Below, piece after piece: positions 7,722 through 14,335 of a stretch of 14,335 nucleotides of DNA. Each line of letters begins with the position of its first letter. The stretch's first letter is position 1. Below the pieces are notes generated by a model, which saw only the letters and a list, made by a program, of their open reading frames with translations, was not told where the DNA came from and searched no databases. A program made the translations under genes and the position numbers. The DNA is from Corynebacterium sp. (GTDB taxonomy: Bacteria; Actinomycetota; Actinomycetes; Mycobacteriales; Mycobacteriaceae), in assembly GCF_030826625.1 (NCBI RefSeq), contig NZ_JAPJNQ010000055.1, positions 1 to 14,335 of the forward strand, written 5' to 3'.

Positions 7722-7750
7722 AGCCTAGCGTAATTTACGTTTTTTGTCAG
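7722..7750 (-). promoter_or_regulatory. Candidate promoter of the microprotein/symporter unit
   Basis: On the coding strand CTGACA (7750-7745, five of six matches to TTGACA) and TAGGCT (7727-7722, a weak TAnnnT -10) are 17 bp apart. Transcription would start near 7715, giving a leader of about 50 nt. The spacer contains a perfect 11-bp palindrome, CGTAATTTACG at 7729-7739, which is a possible operator. The strong terminator upstream at 7851-7885 means this unit needs a promoter of its own. Confidence 0.5.
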
Positions 7751-7786
7751 GTTTTTCACACCTTCAGTTAAGACTGCTGGTAATCA

Positions 7787-7795
7787 GGGGGGGGG
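7787..7795. repeat. Nine-base poly-G tract (poly-C on the coding strand)
   Basis: A run of nine identical G residues lies 37 bp upstream of the candidate -35 box of the symporter unit. It is the most striking homopolymer in the window and stands in non-coding DNA between a terminator and a promoter. Such runs are prone to slippage during replication and to sequencing length errors. Confidence 0.75.
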
Positions 7796-7850
7796 TAAAT
7801 CGGCAAAACCACGGTGCTGCAAAGCTGCGTGTGGTGGAACTTGGGAACAG

Positions 7851-7885
7851 AAAAACCCACCGTTCCAAAAAATGGAAGGTGGGTT
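7851..7885 (-). terminator. Intrinsic terminator after rpoZ
   Basis: Reading with transcription, AACCCACC-TTCCA pairs with TGGAA-CGGTGGGTT around a T-rich loop (13 pairs with one bulged base). The stem runs directly into five T. This ends the mihF-gmk-rpoZ transcript and separates it from the symporter unit. Confidence 0.9.
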
Positions 7886-7896
7886 CACCATGATGA

Positions 7897-7913
7897 CGCT
7901 CCGACTCGGAGCG
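7897..7913. terminator. Extra hairpin between the rpoZ stop and its terminator
   Basis: CGCTCCG and CGGAGCG form a perfect 7-bp stem with a 3-base loop. It starts 17 bases after the rpoZ stop codon and has no T tract. It may protect the 3' end of the message or help slow the polymerase ahead of the main terminator. Confidence 0.4.
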
Positions 7914-7929
7914 GTAATCAATTTTTCAC

Positions 7930-8211
7930 TTAGCGTGCTTCTTCGTGGTCAAGCAGGCCTTCCTGAATCTCACGCAAAGACAGCGACAGTGGCTTCTCGC
8001 CAGGCTCTGGGGTGACCAAAGGACCAACGAATTCGAAGACGCCTTCGTCTTGTTCTTGGTAGTAGCTGTTGATCTGGCGGGCACGCTTGGCAGCAAAAAT
8101 CACCAAAGCGTACTTCGACGATACCTTGTTGAGCAGCTCGTCGATCGGTGGATCCGTGATGCCTTCGGGCGTATCGAAGACGCTGTCAGTTTTCGTGGAC
8201 TCGGTAGTCAC
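7930..8211 (-). CDS. rpoZ: RNA polymerase omega subunit
   Basis: Omega helps assemble and stabilise RNA polymerase by clamping the beta' subunit. The protein is 93 residues, with the actinobacterial form of the conserved core: GITDPPIDELLNKVSSKYAL (18-37) followed by VIFAAKRARQINSYY. It ends in a short acidic tail. The start chosen is GTG at 8209-8211; a GGGG lies 11 bases upstream, a rather long spacing. gmk lies 91 bp upstream, and a TACAAT hexamer in that gap could give rpoZ some transcription of its own. Two hairpins follow the stop codon, so rpoZ is the last gene of its transcript. Confidence 0.96.
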   Translation of the reverse strand: MTTESTKTDSVFDTPEGITDPPIDELLNKVSSKYALVIFAAKRARQINSYYQEQDEGVFEFVGPLVTPEPGEKPLSLSLREIQEGLLDHEEAR

Positions 8212-8237
8212 TACGAGACCAACCCCTTTTCGCGTTG

Positions 8238-8243
8238 ATTGTA
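8238..8243 (-). promoter_or_regulatory. Possible -10 hexamer ahead of rpoZ
   Basis: TACAAT is read on the coding strand in the 91-bp gmk-rpoZ gap and would give a leader of about 20 nt. I see no matching -35 box at 16-18 bp, so this is tentative. The same gap also has a short CACAG/CTGTG inverted repeat near the gmk end. Confidence 0.25.
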
Positions 8244-8302
8244 TGAAAAATTATGGTTCACTCGGTGCGTATCGTCCGTGTGGTCACAGTGCTGTGTCGC
8301 AG

Positions 8303-8872
8303 CTAGCTGCGGAAAAAATTGCTAATAGCCTCTACCGCTTTATCGAGATCATCATTGACCACAACATGATCGAATTCACCTTGGGCATCCAATTCGACCC
8401 GGGCGGTTTCTAACCTCCGTCGAACGACGTCATCAGGCTCGGTACCACGATTGCTTAAGCGATCACAGAGCACTTCCCAGGATGGTGGTGCTAAAAATAG
8501 CGTCGTCGCTTCAGGCATTTTTGCCTTGACGTTGCGTGCACCTTCCAAGTCCACCTCCACCAGCACGGGGCGACCTTTTTCCAAGGCTTCGTTGACTGGC
8601 TGCGCTGGTGTACCCGAACGTTGCAAGCCGGAATGAACTTCTGCCCATTCCAACATCTCACCATTATCAATGGTTTGTTGGAATTTCTCTGGAGTGACGA
8701 AATAATAGTCGATTCCGTCTGTTTCCCCAGGACGAGGGTCCCGAGTAGTCATCGAGACCGAAAAATAAAGGTCGTGGACGGTGTTGCGCAGCTGCTTCAC
8801 AACCGTGGATTTTCCGACAGCTGTGGGGCCAGCGAGCACAACTAAGCGACCACGTGGTGTCACGACGGGCAT
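8303..8872 (-). CDS. gmk: Guanylate kinase
   Basis: Guanylate kinase phosphorylates GMP (and dGMP) to GDP with ATP in the cytoplasm. The 189-residue protein has the P-loop GPTAVGKST (15-23), the GMP-binding segment SMTTRDPRPGETDGIDYYFV (40-59), and the later EWAEVHSG and VLVEVDLEGARNVK stretches typical of the family. The ATG at 8870-8872 comes 5 bp after the mihF stop. No Shine-Dalgarno sequence is visible in the A-rich DNA before it, and no better start exists in frame, so translation probably depends on ribosomes finishing mihF. A distance of 91 bp separates it from rpoZ downstream. Confidence 0.97.
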   Translation of the reverse strand: MPVVTPRGRLVVLAGPTAVGKSTVVKQLRNTVHDLYFSVSMTTRDPRPGETDGIDYYFVTPEKFQQTIDNGEMLEWAEVHSGLQRSGTPAQPVNEALEKGRPVLVEVDLEGARNVKAKMPEATTLFLAPPSWEVLCDRLSNRGTEPDDVVRRRLETARVELDAQGEFDHVVVNDDLDKAVEAISNFFRS

Positions 8873-8877
8873 AGTTT

Positions 8878-9201
8878 TTAGTTTTCGGAGTAACCGAAAC
8901 GGTCCAGCAAAGCACGACGCTGGCGTTCACCAAGGCCACGCAGACGGCGGGTCTGGGCGATCTCCAGGTCCTCCATGATTTCACGAGCCTTGACCTTGCC
9001 TACCTTCGGCAGAGCCTCCAAAAGTGCTGCGACCTTGGTCTTGCCGATGATCTCATCGGTTTCAGCCTTGTCGAGAACTTCCTTAAGGTTGGTTCCGCCA
9101 CGCTTCAATTCAGCTTTGAGCTCAGCGCGTGCCTTGCGGGCCTCAGCGGCCTTCGCTAGGGCTTCTTTACGCTGCTCATCGGTCAACTGTGGAAGGGCCA
9201 C
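8878..9201 (-). CDS. mihF: Actinobacterial integration host factor MihF
   Basis: MihF is a small nucleoid-associated DNA-binding protein of actinobacteria, unrelated in fold to the two-subunit IHF of E. coli. This 107-residue protein matches it through MALPQLTDEQRKEALAKAAE at the N-terminus, a long charged helix, and the helix-hairpin-helix-like stretch LLEALPKVGKVKAREIMEDL (60-79) followed by RRLRGLGERQRRALLDRFG. The GTG start at 9199-9201 has a strong GGAGGAA ribosome site 6-7 bases upstream. gmk follows after 5 bp. A perfect TATAAT at 9276-9281 probably gives the gene its own promoter. Confidence 0.96.
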   Translation of the reverse strand: MALPQLTDEQRKEALAKAAEARKARAELKAELKRGGTNLKEVLDKAETDEIIGKTKVAALLEALPKVGKVKAREIMEDLEIAQTRRLRGLGERQRRALLDRFGYSEN

Positions 9202-9275
9202 GTGGATTCCTCCGATTCAATGTGGGTTTATGGTTCTTATCAACGGCAACTGTAGCAGCCACCGCCCGAATGGGA

Positions 9276-9281
9276 ATTATA
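9276..9281 (-). promoter_or_regulatory. Probable -10 box of the mihF promoter
   Basis: A perfect TATAAT on the coding strand would start transcription near 9269, about 68 nt before the mihF GTG. No clear -35 box lies 16-18 bp upstream; a TTGACG close by is only 3 bp away and cannot serve. Confidence 0.5.
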
Positions 9282-9373
9282 GAGCGTCAACGCTACCTGT
9301 GAAGCTGCGACCTTCTTCTCGCACGGCCCCACACACGGCAACGTTTGCTTTTCGCATATCTTAACACCGTAAC

Positions 9374-9398
9374 CAGGCATTCCGCGATTTCAGGCATT
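9374..9398. repeat. 8-bp direct repeats in the pyrF-mihF gap
   Basis: CAGGCATT occurs at 9374-9381 and 9391-9398, a 17-bp period. It lies about 95 bp upstream of the nearer TATAAT and could be a regulator site, though the match is short and could be chance. Confidence 0.3.
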
Positions 9399-9454
9399 GT
9401 TGCGCTGAGAGTTTTTCCACGTCACAGCACTACAGCTTTACGGCGGTCTGCCCG

Positions 9455-9460
9455 ATTATA
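9455..9460 (-). promoter_or_regulatory. Second TATAAT hexamer, just after pyrF
   Basis: GCTATAAT on the coding strand lies 36 bp past the pyrF stop. A start here would give mihF a leader of about 245 nt. No good -35 box is seen at the usual distance. Confidence 0.3.
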
Positions 9461-9495
9461 GCGACATCGAGCCTACAGATATTTTGCTCATTGAG

Positions 9496-10341
9496 TTATT
9501 TGGCGGGAAACTGGCCCGCCTGCTCAAGCACCGCTTTGCGCAGGTCAGAAACTTCTGGACCAGCAGAAAGCACGCTGCGCGAGACATTCGGAAACGCCCA
9601 GCTCTCAGCATCCATGGCGATCCGTGCGATATCAGCCACAGTGCCTCCTTGCGCCCCGACGCCCGGCATCAACACAGGACCATTGAATCCCCGTAAATCC
9701 GGCGAGCTATCCAGCGTCGCTCCCACGACAATGCCGAGCACGGCACTATCACGGTCGGCATTAAAATCCCGGCAATAACTCACCACGTGCTGTGCGAGGC
9801 TCGTCCCGCCGCGTTGGAAGCTCTGTAACTCCACGGCCTCGGGGTTGGACGTCGCGGCGAGGACAAAGACACCCGCCCCGGTTTCTTCTGCGACTGTAAT
9901 TGCAGGCTCCAACGAACCCAGGCCGAGATACGGTGCAACAGTCACGGCATCGGCGCGCAGAGGTGATTCAGGGTCCAGCCAAGCCGAGGCATAGCCTGCC
10001 ATCGTCGAGCCAATATCGCCACGTTTAGCATCCGCAATCACCAATGCTCCGGCCTCGCGAAGCTCACGCAATGACTCTTCCAATACAGCGAAGCCAGCTG
10101 AGCCAAAACGTTCGTAGAAAGCCACCTGGGGCTTGACGGCGCACGCAGTATCGGCGAAAGCGTCGACGCAACGACGTGAGAACTCACGCAGTCCAGCGAC
10201 GTCGTCGTCAAGCCCCCAGTCCCGCAGCAAGCTGGCATGCGGATCAATTCCGACACACAACCTGCCACGTTCTGCAGCCCGCTGCCTTAATCGCGCGCCA
10301 AAGCTTGGCTTCCGGGCGTCCTGCTGCAAGTTATTCGCCAT
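9496..10341 (-). CDS. pyrF: Orotidine 5'-phosphate decarboxylase (type 2)
   Basis: PyrF converts orotidine 5'-phosphate to UMP, the last step of UMP synthesis. The 281-residue length and sequence fit the longer actinobacterial type 2 family. Visible motifs are CVGIDPH (29-35), KPQVAFYERFG (70-80), the catalytic DAKRGDIGST (104-113, with Lys106) and the phosphate-binding PGVGAQGG (226-233). The ATG at 10339-10341 lies inside the end of carB: the two genes overlap by 11 bp (ATGGCGAATAA), which indicates translational coupling. This places pyrF in the carA-carB transcript, so carbamoyl phosphate and UMP synthesis are expressed together. Confidence 0.97.
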   Translation of the reverse strand: MANNLQQDARKPSFGARLRQRAAERGRLCVGIDPHASLLRDWGLDDDVAGLREFSRRCVDAFADTACAVKPQVAFYERFGSAGFAVLEESLRELREAGALVIADAKRGDIGSTMAGYASAWLDPESPLRADAVTVAPYLGLGSLEPAITVAEETGAGVFVLAATSNPEAVELQSFQRGGTSLAQHVVSYCRDFNADRDSAVLGIVVGATLDSSPDLRGFNGPVLMPGVGAQGGTVADIARIAMDAESWAFPNVSRSVLSAGPEVSDLRKAVLEQAGQFPAK

Positions 10342-13300
10342 GATTGAGTTCCTGCAGGCTACGTACAGTCAGCTCATCTCCGCGCAAGGCTTCTATGCCT
10401 TGTACCGCTGCGGTTATTCCCTGCACGGTGGTCACCGCCGGAATGCCTACCGAAATAGCTGCTGTTCGGATGTCATAGCCATCATGGCGTGCGCCAGCAG
10501 AGCCAGCCGGAGTGTTCAAGATCAAATCAATATGGCCGTCAGTGATGAGATCAACAATCGATTTGCCTTCGACATTGCCCTGCCGGATCTCTGACGCCTT
10601 GTGTGCAACCTCACACTCGATGCCATTACGTCGCAGCATCTGCGCTGTACCAGCAGTGGCAACGAGATCGAAACCAAGCGATGCCAGACGCTGAATTGGC
10701 ACGATCAATGTGCGCTTATCTCGGTTGGCAACCGAAACGAACACGGTGCCCTGGCGAGGTGGGCATCCAAACGCTGCCGTTTCGGCCTTGGCATAAGCGG
10801 CACCAAAATTGTCAGCCAAGCCCATGACCTCACCGGTCGACTTCATTTCTGGAGAGAGCAGAGTATCCAGCGGAGTTCCGTCTGGGCGTCGGAAGCGCTT
10901 GAACGGCATCACGGCCTCTTTCACCGCGATCGGGTGATCCAACGGCAAAGAACCACCATCATAGGTCGTCGGAATCATTTTTTCGGCGCGCAAATCCTGC
11001 AAGCTAGCACCGAGCATGATGCGCGCGGCAGCCTTAGCCAGCGGCACGCCTGTCGCCTTGGAGACGAACGGGACCGTACGGGAAGCCCGTGGGTTTGCCT
11101 CGATGACGTAGAGGATATCGTCCTTCAGCGCGAATTGGACATTGATCAGTCCTTTGACACCGATGCCGTGAGCTAGTGCCTTCGTAGATTCGCGAACTTT
11201 ATCGATGTCTTCAGGCCCCAGCGTCATCGGAGGCAGTGCGCATGATGAATCGCCGGAGTGAATACCGGCTTCTTCGATGTGTTCCATGACGCCAGCTAAA
11301 TAAACTTCTTCGCCATCGCACAGCGCATCGACGTCGATTTCGATTGCAGAGTCCAAGAACCGGTCGACCAACACTGGGTGGTCCTCACTCAGTTCGGTTG
11401 CGCGCTCAATGTAGTTTTCCAGGCTGTTTTCGTCATAGACGATTTCCATGCCACGGCCACCGAGGACATACGACGGGCGCACCAAAACTGGGTAACCAAT
11501 CTGCGAGGCCACTTCACGAGCCTCAGCATAGGAAGTAGCCGTACCGAAGTCTGGCGCCGGCAGCTGTGCTTTAGCCAAAACCTTTCCGAATACTCCGCGG
11601 TCCTCTGCGTTATTGATGGCTTCGGGGCTGGTTCCGACCACTGGTACGCCAGCCGCTTCGAGCCGCTCAGCCAAACCAAGCGGGGTCTGTCCACCGAGTT
11701 GCACGATCACACCGGCAACGTTTCCAGACTGCGATTCTGCGTGGTAAACCTCCATGACGTCTTCGAAGGTCAATGGTTCGAAATAGAGACGGTCAGCGGT
11801 GTCGTAGTCCGTAGACACAGTCTCTGGGTTGCAGTTGACCATGACGGTCTCGTAGCCGATGCGCGACAACTCGAGGGCCGCATGAACGCAGGAGTAGTCA
11901 AACTCGATTCCCTGTCCGATGCGGTTCGGGCCGGAGCCCAGAATAATGACTTTGTCTCTGTCTCGCTGCTCCGAAACTTCGGATTCCGCGTTCGGGTCGT
12001 ATTCATAGGCAGAGTAGTGATACGGAGTGTGGGCTTCGAATTCGCCAGCACAAGTGTCCACAGTCTTATACACCGGACGAATTCCCAGGCTCCAGCGCAG
12101 TGACCGCACACCGTCTTCACCTGCAAATTCTGGGCGCAACGCAGCAATCTGGGCATCCGATAGGCCCATGACTTTCGCTTGGCGCAGCAGTTGTTCATCT
12201 AGGACCGGCGCGGTGCGCAAGAAGTTTCCAAACTCCACCAGGTGCGCTAACTCAGCGATAAACCACGGATCAATTTCTGAGGCCTCATGCACCGCATCAA
12301 CGCTTGCACCCCAGCGCAAAGCCAGTTCGACGTCGTACATACGTCCGTTGGTTGGGCGTCGCAGCCGATCCAGCACCTCAGAAACATTTTCGGCATCACC
12401 GGCTATGACCTCATCCGGCACCGTCCACAGTCCGAAAGGCTTCGACTCCAACGAACGCATGACTTTGTTCAAGCCTTGAATGTAGTTGCGGCCAATTCCC
12501 ATGGCCTCACCCACCGATTTCATGGTGGTAGTCAAGGTGTCGTCAGCACCCGGGAATTTTTCAAAGGCAAAGCGTGGGGCCTTGACGATGACATAGTCCA
12601 GCGTCGGTTCGAAGGCTGCCGGGGTAGTTCCGGTGATGTCGTTGGTGACTTCATCGAGTGAGTACCCAATAGCCAACTTCGCCGCCAACTTCGCAATTGG
12701 GAAACCTGTGGCTTTCGACGCCAAAGCCGACGAGCGAGACACGCGGGGATTCATTTCGATGACGATGATGCGTCCGTCGTCAGGATTAATGGCGAACTGG
12801 ATATTACATCCACCGGTGTCGACGCCAACCTCACGGATGATGTCGATGCCTAAATCGCGCATCTTTTGGAATTCGCGGTCAGTCAGTGTCAACGCTGGCG
12901 CTACGGTAACCGAGTCACCAGTGTGCACGCCCAGTGCATCAACGTTTTCGATCGATGCGATAACCACAACGTTATCGTCACCGTCGCGCATCAACTCGAG
13001 CTCGAATTCTTTCCACCCCAAGATGGATTCTTCAATCAACACGTTCGCATCGGGTGAAGCAGCAATACCGCCACCGGCGATGCGATCAAGGTCTTCGTAG
13101 TTATCGGCCAGACCCGAGCCTAATCCACCCATCGTGAAAGACGGGCGTACAACAACCGGCAAGCCGAGTCGTTCGACGCAGGCATGGACCTCGTCCATTG
13201 TGTAACAGACCTCGGAACGAGCAGACTCGCCTCCGACCTTTTCTACGATGTCTTTGAATTTCTGTCGGTCTTCTCCGCGTTCGATCGCGTCGATATCCGC

Positions 13301-13666
13301 ACCGATCAGCTCAATGCCGTACTTATCCAATACACCAGCACGGTCCAATTGAATGGCAGCATTCAACGCAGTTTGGCCACCAAGGGTCGCGAGCACGGCA
13401 TCGATAGGATGGCCGCCAGCACGTTCTTTCTCGATAATCTTCTCGATGTACTCAGTTTCAATCGGTTCCACATAAGTGGCATCCGCGAACTCAGGATCGG
13501 TCATAATCGTCGCCGGGTTCGAGTTGACCAAGGTCACCCGCAACCCTTCCGACTTCAAAACTCGGCAAGCCTGGGTGCCCGAATAATCAAATTCGCAGGC
13601 TTGGCCGATCACGATAGGTCCGGAACCGATAACCAGGACGTGATGAATATCAGAGCGCTTGGGCAT
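10331..13666 (-). CDS. carB: Carbamoyl phosphate synthase large subunit
   Basis: CarB makes carbamoyl phosphate from bicarbonate, ATP and ammonia delivered by CarA, feeding both arginine and pyrimidine synthesis. The 1111-residue protein has the full duplicated architecture. The first half holds GSGPIVIGQACEFDYSG (14-30), the ATP-grasp segment VVVRPSFTMGGLGSG (171-185) and EMNPRVSRSSALASKATG (304-321). The second half repeats this as GSGPNRIGQGIEFDYS (577-592), VLVRPSYVLGGRGMEI (727-742) and EANPRASRTVPFVSKATG (856-873). A C-terminal MGS-like regulatory domain (about 973-1095) includes NTPAG (1051-1055), the usual site for UMP or ornithine control. The ATG lies 2 bp after the carA stop, with AAGGAAA in the end of carA as ribosome site. 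pyrF overlaps its 3' end. Confidence 0.99.
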   Translation of the reverse strand: MPKRSDIHHVLVIGSGPIVIGQACEFDYSGTQACRVLKSEGLRVTLVNSNPATIMTDPEFADATYVEPIETEYIEKIIEKERAGGHPIDAVLATLGGQTALNAAIQLDRAGVLDKYGIELIGADIDAIERGEDRQKFKDIVEKVGGESARSEVCYTMDEVHACVERLGLPVVVRPSFTMGGLGSGLADNYEDLDRIAGGGIAASPDANVLIEESILGWKEFELELMRDGDDNVVVIASIENVDALGVHTGDSVTVAPALTLTDREFQKMRDLGIDIIREVGVDTGGCNIQFAINPDDGRIIVIEMNPRVSRSSALASKATGFPIAKLAAKLAIGYSLDEVTNDITGTTPAAFEPTLDYVIVKAPRFAFEKFPGADDTLTTTMKSVGEAMGIGRNYIQGLNKVMRSLESKPFGLWTVPDEVIAGDAENVSEVLDRLRRPTNGRMYDVELALRWGASVDAVHEASEIDPWFIAELAHLVEFGNFLRTAPVLDEQLLRQAKVMGLSDAQIAALRPEFAGEDGVRSLRWSLGIRPVYKTVDTCAGEFEAHTPYHYSAYEYDPNAESEVSEQRDRDKVIILGSGPNRIGQGIEFDYSCVHAALELSRIGYETVMVNCNPETVSTDYDTADRLYFEPLTFEDVMEVYHAESQSGNVAGVIVQLGGQTPLGLAERLEAAGVPVVGTSPEAINNAEDRGVFGKVLAKAQLPAPDFGTATSYAEAREVASQIGYPVLVRPSYVLGGRGMEIVYDENSLENYIERATELSEDHPVLVDRFLDSAIEIDVDALCDGEEVYLAGVMEHIEEAGIHSGDSSCALPPMTLGPEDIDKVRESTKALAHGIGVKGLINVQFALKDDILYVIEANPRASRTVPFVSKATGVPLAKAAARIMLGASLQDLRAEKMIPTTYDGGSLPLDHPIAVKEAVMPFKRFRRPDGTPLDTLLSPEMKSTGEVMGLADNFGAAYAKAETAAFGCPPRQGTVFVSVANRDKRTLIVPIQRLASLGFDLVATAGTAQMLRRNGIECEVAHKASEIRQGNVEGKSIVDLITDGHIDLILNTPAGSAGARHDGYDIRTAAISVGIPAVTTVQGITAAVQGIEALRGDELTVRSLQELNHGE

Positions 13667-13668
13667 AA

Positions 13669-14335
13669 TTAAGCTTTCCTTTCCTGGCTGTGCTCATCGA
13701 GCAGGTGAAGAAATTGGTCAAATAGTGGGTGTGCATCGTGTGGTCCCGCAGCAGATTCCGGGTGGTATTGCACCGAATAAGCCAAGCCGCTGCGCAGCGC
13801 CACGCCTTCAACGGTGCCATCATTCAGGCACGTATGGGTGATGATCGCGGGGCCAAAGTCCGTAGAAAAGGAACGGTCAGCATCTCCACTGTCTACGGCG
13901 ACGGTGGTCACATTGCCTGGCGCTGCCAGCGCAAATCCGTGATTTTGCGAGGTAATATCAATTTTTCCGGTTTCGTGGTGGATCACGGGAACGTTGATGC
14001 CACGGTGGCCGAACTTCATTTTGTAGGTTTCCAGGCCCAGCGCACGTCCCAGAAGCTGGTTACCGAAACAAATCCCGAAAAATGGGATCTTGGCTGCCAA
14101 GATTTCGCGCAATACCGCAACCATCTCGTCGGCGGTAGCTGGGTCGCCCGGCCCGTTCGAAATAAAGACCCCATCCGGACGGAGTTCTTGGACCTCAGCA
14201 AAGCTGGTACCGGCCGGAACAACCACGGTTTCGATGCCTCGCTGCGCAAAATTCCGCGGAGTAGCGGTCTTGATGCCCATATCGAAGGCAACGATTCGGT
14301 GCTTCGTCTCTCCTACCGCCGGGATCGTATAAGTC
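13669..14335 (-). CDS. carA: Carbamoyl phosphate synthase small subunit, 5' part outside window
   Basis: CarA is the glutaminase subunit that releases ammonia from glutamine for CarB. The frame is open to the window edge: 18 codons precede the internal ATG at 14280, beginning TYTIPAVGETKHRIVAFD. About 221 C-terminal residues are therefore visible out of a usual 380-400. This part is the class I glutamine amidotransferase domain. The catalytic cysteine is in GICFGNQLLG (Cys codon at 14068-14070), QNHGFAL follows, and the His-Glu pair is in QYHPE (His codon at 13762-13764). The Asn in GICFGNQ, where many families have His, is normal for actinobacterial CarA. It ends 2 bp before carB. The promoter is outside the window. 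Confidence 0.97.
   Translation of the reverse strand, partial: TYTIPAVGETKHRIVAFDMGIKTATPRNFAQRGIETVVVPAGTSFAEVQELRPDGVFISNGPGDPATADEMVAVLREILAAKIPFFGICFGNQLLGRALGLETYKMKFGHRGINVPVIHHETGKIDITSQNHGFALAAPGNVTTVAVDSGDADRSFSTDFGPAIITHTCLNDGTVEGVALRSGLAYSVQYHPESAAGPHDAHPLFDQFLHLLDEHSQERKA

Larger units (their letters stand above)
9202..9495. other. Gap between pyrF and mihF, no gene seen
   Basis: This 294-bp non-coding stretch holds two TATAAT hexamers on the minus strand (9276-9281 and 9455-9460) and an 8-bp direct repeat. Directly after pyrF I see no convincing terminator (no strong hairpin followed by T), so some transcripts may read through from the car-pyrF block into mihF. Confidence 0.5.

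Noticed and set aside
9276..9290. TTGACG next to TATAAT as a promoter pair for mihF
   Set aside because: The two hexamers are only 3 bp apart, so they cannot be the -35 and -10 of one promoter.
11378..12103. 241-codon plus-strand open frame opposite carB
   Set aside because: It is antisense to conserved CarB ATP-grasp coding sequence; no domain or ribosome site supports it.
14278..14280. ATG at 14280 as the start of carA
   Set aside because: The frame stays open and conserved upstream to the window edge, and the protein would lack its N-terminal domain; it is an internal methionine of a truncated gene.

Overview
The window is a stretch of actinobacterial chromosome, most likely from a Corynebacterium or close relative. 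Every gene I can support lies on the minus strand. Four things point to this group: the order carA-carB-pyrF-mihF-gmk-rpoZ / coaBC-metK-priA-fmt (largely shared with Mycobacterium and Corynebacterium); the actinobacterial integration host factor mihF; a PriA whose helicase motifs have decayed; and a copy of the corynebacterial McbR operator (TAGAC-N6-GTCTA) inside a good metK promoter. Reading with transcription (high to low coordinates), the window opens inside carA and ends inside fmt, so both are cut by the window edges.

Region 1 (14335-9496) is pyrimidine synthesis. It holds the C-terminal glutaminase half of carA, complete carB (2 bp after carA) and pyrF (overlapping carB by 11 bp), a tightly coupled block. 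Region 2 (9495-7851) is a 294-bp gap with two TATAAT hexamers, then mihF, gmk and rpoZ, closed by two hairpins in tandem, the second a textbook intrinsic terminator.

Region 3 (7850-5910) is the unusual part. A two-gene membrane unit sits between rpoZ and coaBC, which are neighbours in Mycobacterium tuberculosis. A 45-residue single-helix microprotein (7529-7666) shares one base (stop TAG, start GTG) with a 539-residue sodium:solute symporter. It has its own candidate promoter, with a perfect palindrome in the spacer, direct repeats just downstream and a run of nine G (C on the coding strand) upstream. The next gene is coaBC, so a role in pantothenate or other precursor import is a reasonable but unproved idea.

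Region 4 (5831-1) holds coaBC (coenzyme A synthesis), a 295-bp gap with the metK promoter, McbR operator and a two-hairpin leader, then metK (S-adenosylmethionine), priA (6 bp after metK) and fmt (start-codon formylation of initiator tRNA). The genes are mainly housekeeping functions: nucleotides, RNA polymerase omega, cofactors, replication restart and translation initiation. The points of interest are the transporter/microprotein pair and the regulatory DNA in the gaps. No tRNA, rRNA, CRISPR array, insertion sequence or prophage was seen.
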